A stretch of DNA of 64,000 nt from Hymenopus coronatus (lineage: Eukaryota > Arthropoda > Insecta > Mantodea > Hymenopodidae): contig CM060892.1 of assembly GCA_030762935.1 (NCBI GenBank), positions 86,868,827 to 86,932,826 of the forward strand. The letters run 5' to 3'. A program made the translations under genes and the position numbers. This document shows, piece after piece, positions 60,743 through 64,000 of the stretch. The notes beneath the pieces are model-generated. The model was given only the letters and a program-made list of their open reading frames with translations. It ran no database searches and was not told where the DNA came from. How positions within the stretch are numbered: position 1 is the stretch's first letter; every line of letters begins with the position of its first letter.

Positions 60743-62240
60743 TATTTTTATTTTCCCTAGCAGATATGAACGTAAAATGTATGTACATGTGGCTAGAGAA
60801 GGTTGCATTCCACCCAAAAATTCGATGTCGATATTTCACCAGAAATATATATTTTGTGGTCCCCCTGAATCTCAAAAAAAAAAAAAAAAAAAAAAAAAAG
60901 TATTTTTAGAAAAAATCGAATAAAACTAGGTGTGATTGATTGACATTGTAGTTCTGATGACGATTTCAACTGTTTCATTTGTTGGAAAAGCTTTTTACAG
61001 ATAAATATGTGTGCATGCTGGAACGGTTGGTATTTTACGTATATGCCGGATATTTACGAAATAATTATATATGAACGAGTATTATAAATAATAAATGGTT
61101 TTATAATGTTCTGAAACATATTTGTCTGCCAAGTACTACCGTAATAGAAAATTAAAAACATAAATTTATATACACATACTAACCTTAACGGATTCGAACC
61201 TAACCTCGCACTAAATTTGAAAACCACTGGACCCAGATAAACAACTACTATAGTCACACTAACCGGTGAATTATTGCTACGGTTTCTCACGACGCGGTAA
61301 TCCTGCTAAGAGCGACATATGACGCTCTTGCATAACAATTTACACAGTCTTCCGCTAGCAACAAAAACAAGCTTTTTCATTATAAATTCGTATTTCAGCC
61401 TATACCTGCACATTATAAACCATTTATTATTCATATAATACTCGTTTATGTATAATTATTTGGTAAACATCCGTCATATACGCAAAATACCAACCGTTCA
61501 AGCATGCACACCAATTTGTGCTTTTCCGACCAATTAAACCTTTAAAATCGTCATCAGAAAAACAAAGTCAATCAATCACACTTAATTTCATTCGATTTTT
61601 AGAGCGGCCTAAGTTCTGCATAATAACCTATATTTTGAATTTTCTGGGATTAGCCTCTGAAGATCTCTTTATTCTGGATGAATTATGCTAAATTTTGATA
61701 ACTGATAACCCGTTAGATATAGACAAAAGCTCGTTGCAAAAGAAAAAAATGTATATCTCGTTTAAGTACATAAGTTATGTCATATACGTTTTTCTTGTAG
61801 ACTTGTTCGTTTTCGAGATATTCCTTGTTATTGGTTTCAGTTTCATACTATGCTCTTCCCAAACAGCAAGTCACCCTTAATTTCGTCTCTGTTGTTTTAC
61901 TGCTGGCCATGCACAGCGAAAAAACCTCTATTGTTTCATATATCTAGCGGATTTTAAAAGATTTGACTATTACTTTAGCTTAGTAATAGTTATTTCTTTT
62001 CTACTTATAAAGAAGCAAAATAGACCAATTTTGCTGATTTTTATCTTGAATAGCATGATTTAGATAAAAGAATAATATTTTATAAGGATAGTTTATATGT
62101 GGGACAGATACAGTAAGTCATGTGAGTGGAACATATCAGATTGCATTTGCCTCAAAGATGAATTTTCGGTGAAATCTTGGTATCGAATTATTGGTGCGAC
62201 GTAATACCTTCTCTCCCAGTATTTATGTGGTAGAGAAAGT
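60743..62240 (+). mobile_element. HT element with both termini, deleted and invaded by a foldback element
   Basis: Left terminus at 60743-60910 (poly-A at 60874-60899), insertion at 60911-61600, then body, tail at about 62110 and inverted right terminus at 62155-62240 (GAATTTTCGGTGAAATC, GTAGAGAAAGTAAG). Confidence 0.75.
60911..61600. mobile_element. Foldback element with about 195-bp inverted arms
   Basis: Left arm 60911-61109 and right arm 61410-61600 are imperfect inverted copies. Examples are GTGTGATTGATTGACATTGT against the complement of ACAAAGTCAATCAATCACAC, GTGCATGCTGGAACGGTTGG against CCAACCGTTCAAGCATGCAC, and GAACGAGTATTATAAATAAT against ATTATTCATATAATACTCGT. Termini read AAAAATCGAAT...ATTCGATTTTT. 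AGA flanks both sides (60908-60910, 61601-61603). The 300-bp centre is non-coding. Confidence 0.85.
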
Positions 62241-63012
62241 AAGAATAGTTTTATATGCTTTATTTTAGCATATTTATGAAAATTAAGTGATGCAGGTAGA
62301 GGAAGTCTTGCATTATATGCTTTAGAATTTCTCCCATTAAACTGCAGCATGAAACCGCAAGGGTCAACAACACCACACATACAATATAAAGAACCAACTC
62401 CGGTAAAGTCACACCATAAAGGCCCTTATATACTAGTAAATTACCTTTATTGTGTTGATTTTATGTAGATATCCATTCATCTCACAGCTTTTGCACCACG
62501 CAATCATATAGTCTTGTTTTGTTTTTCGCGTAGTCACATTAATTGCTTATATAGGAGAAGAAGAAAAGAAAAAAAAAAGCACTGAGTCACCATATAAGTA
62601 AACACTTTGAACTTTCAAATCTCGTTACAGGTTTTGAACATCACTTAATGAGTTAAGCATAAAATAGACGTTTACTTCTCAGTTGAAAAGCACAAAGAAA
62701 CTGTCACTGTGTTGGTTAGTGTTCAAAATCGTATTCTTTTCAAGTACGTATTCCGATATCGATTGAATTTTCGATATACTGAGCAATGTATTTGTCATAG
62801 TTTGAAACACCACGTGGTAATGAACTGAGCGTTTGCTGCTAGCCACGGCCATGTGTCTGGCAGGCCACTCAGCAACTGACTGCGGTGTCTTCTTTCTCCA
62901 GACCGGTCTTCCTCTTCCCGCCAGCACGAGTCAGCGCCATGAGGGCGGGGCGCGATTTTCCCTATCAATGAATCTCTTTGTTTTCATAACTGGTTGCTAC
63001 CGCATTCTCATA
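62241..63012. other. Unassigned stretch
   Basis: A GC-richer patch at 62830-62960; frames here show no domain. Confidence 0.35.
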
Positions 63013-64000
63013 CCTTTTTACTTTCTCTAGCCCGTGTGTACAATGTACATAGTGGATAAAGTATTGTATTTCACCAAAAAATTCTATACCGAGATTTCAC
63101 AGGAAATACATGTTTTGAGGTCTCCTGAGTTCGAAAAAAGCATTTTAAAAAATCTGATGACTTTCTCTGCATCGTATAACAAATTATTGTTAAAAAAACA
63201 TATTCCTCTATCTACTTTATAATCGAGATAAACAATAGCAGAAAGTATTTTGAATACTTGCTTCCTTATAAGTAGAAGGAAAATAAGGGAATACACTAGA
63301 CTAGAACGATAGTGAAATCTTTTAAAAGCTTGTTGCCATTTGGTTCAAATGTGTTTCTATGCAGAGCCAGGAGTTTACAACTTACCGTGTGAGAAAAGTT
63401 TAAGTATTTTACATCTGAAACAAATAAATAACTCAGAAATGGTCAATTCAACGAAAACATGTATTTGACATAAATTGTGAGTTTTAACGTGATCTATATT
63501 TTTTGTGAAGTAAGTTTTGTCTATCTCTTACGGTTTACCAGTTACGCAAAATTCAGCAAAATTCATTCAGAATAAAGAGGTCTTTAGAGGCTAATCCCAG
63601 AAAATTCAAGGTATACATGTAAATATTTTAAATACAAAATATTTTAATAATACCGTTAGAGCCATTTTTGAGAAAATGAACATTTTAGAAATTTTTTCCA
63701 TGTAAAGGGTAGTTTGTAGTGGGGGATTTTCTTGTAAACCTTCGTATCGAATCCTTGGAGGATACCAAATTTAAATCCCAAGTTTGGTATTTAACGGTCT
63801 TTTCGTTTATTGAGCTATGCTGTGCACAGACACAAACCCAGCCACACACACGGACTTTTTCTGAAAATTCTTTTTTTTGGGGGGGAATCAGGGGGTCCCA
63901 AAACATGTATTTCCGGTGAAATCTCGGTATCGAGCTTTTTGGTGGAATACAATACTTCCTCTATGCACTATGTGCATGATACGTGTAGAGAAAGTAAAAC
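63013..64000 (-). mobile_element. HT element, near-complete, reversed
   Basis: Left inverted terminus 63015-63150 (CTCTAGCCCGTGTGTACAAT, ATTCTATACCGAGATTTCAC), then tail, body, CA-rich block and the opposite terminus up to GTAGAGAAAGTAAAAC at the window end. About 985 bp. Confidence 0.85.

Overview
This is eukaryotic, AT-rich, intron- and repeat-dominated DNA. It is most likely from an arthropod with a large genome, probably an insect. The reasons are a recognisable exon of an insect-type adenosine receptor (18628-19462, minus strand), several tRNA-headed SINE families, fragments of four non-LTR retrotransposons, a Tc1/mariner-class element, a mariner remnant, many simple repeats and no operon-like gene order. 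The species cannot be named from the sequence alone.

One repeat family, called HT here (hairpin-TIR element), fills roughly a third of the window by hand estimate. It is a non-coding element of about 0.95 kb with inverted terminal repeats of about 110-165 bp. Each terminus begins with a palindrome of about 40 bp of the form ACTTTCTCTA...TAGAGAAAGT. Near-complete copies lie at 15387-16330, 19641-20606, 35695-37915 (split by a LINE) and 63013-64000. About 35 truncated or rearranged pieces lie in both orientations at 0.0-1.3, 5.8-6.7, 9.9-10.5, 12.6-25.4, 37.9-48.4, 49.9-51.7, 55.1-56.6 and 58.4-62.2 kb. None was seen between 25.4 and 35.7 kb.

Region by region. 0-5.8 kb: HT pieces, a small foldback element with a hammerhead-like core, a SINE and a LINE 3' end. 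5.8-12.6 kb: HT, a 290-bp ATT tract, a full-length SINE and a second LINE 3' end. 12.6-18.1 kb: HT cluster with a nested SINE. 18.1-19.5 kb: the adenosine receptor exon. 19.6-25.4 kb: HT cluster with a nested LINE. 25.4-35.7 kb: very AT-rich unassigned DNA with three SINEs. 35.7-37.9 kb: a complete HT element holding a jockey-type LINE whose tail is 708 bp of pure (CAGA)n(TAGA)n. 38-47 kb: HT pieces, a dead mariner and a twice-present SINE-plus-MITE composite. 47-55 kb: SINEs, a tandem HT pair and a 1.48-kb Tc1/mariner-class element with a SINE inserted at its edge. 55-64 kb: HT pieces, one invaded by a 690-bp foldback element.

The only confident host gene is the receptor. It would encode a Gs- or Gi-coupled sensor of extracellular adenosine at the plasma membrane; only its first coding exon (through TM3 and the DRY motif) is visible. 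The rest of the window is a record of nested insertions whose order can be read from target-site duplications.
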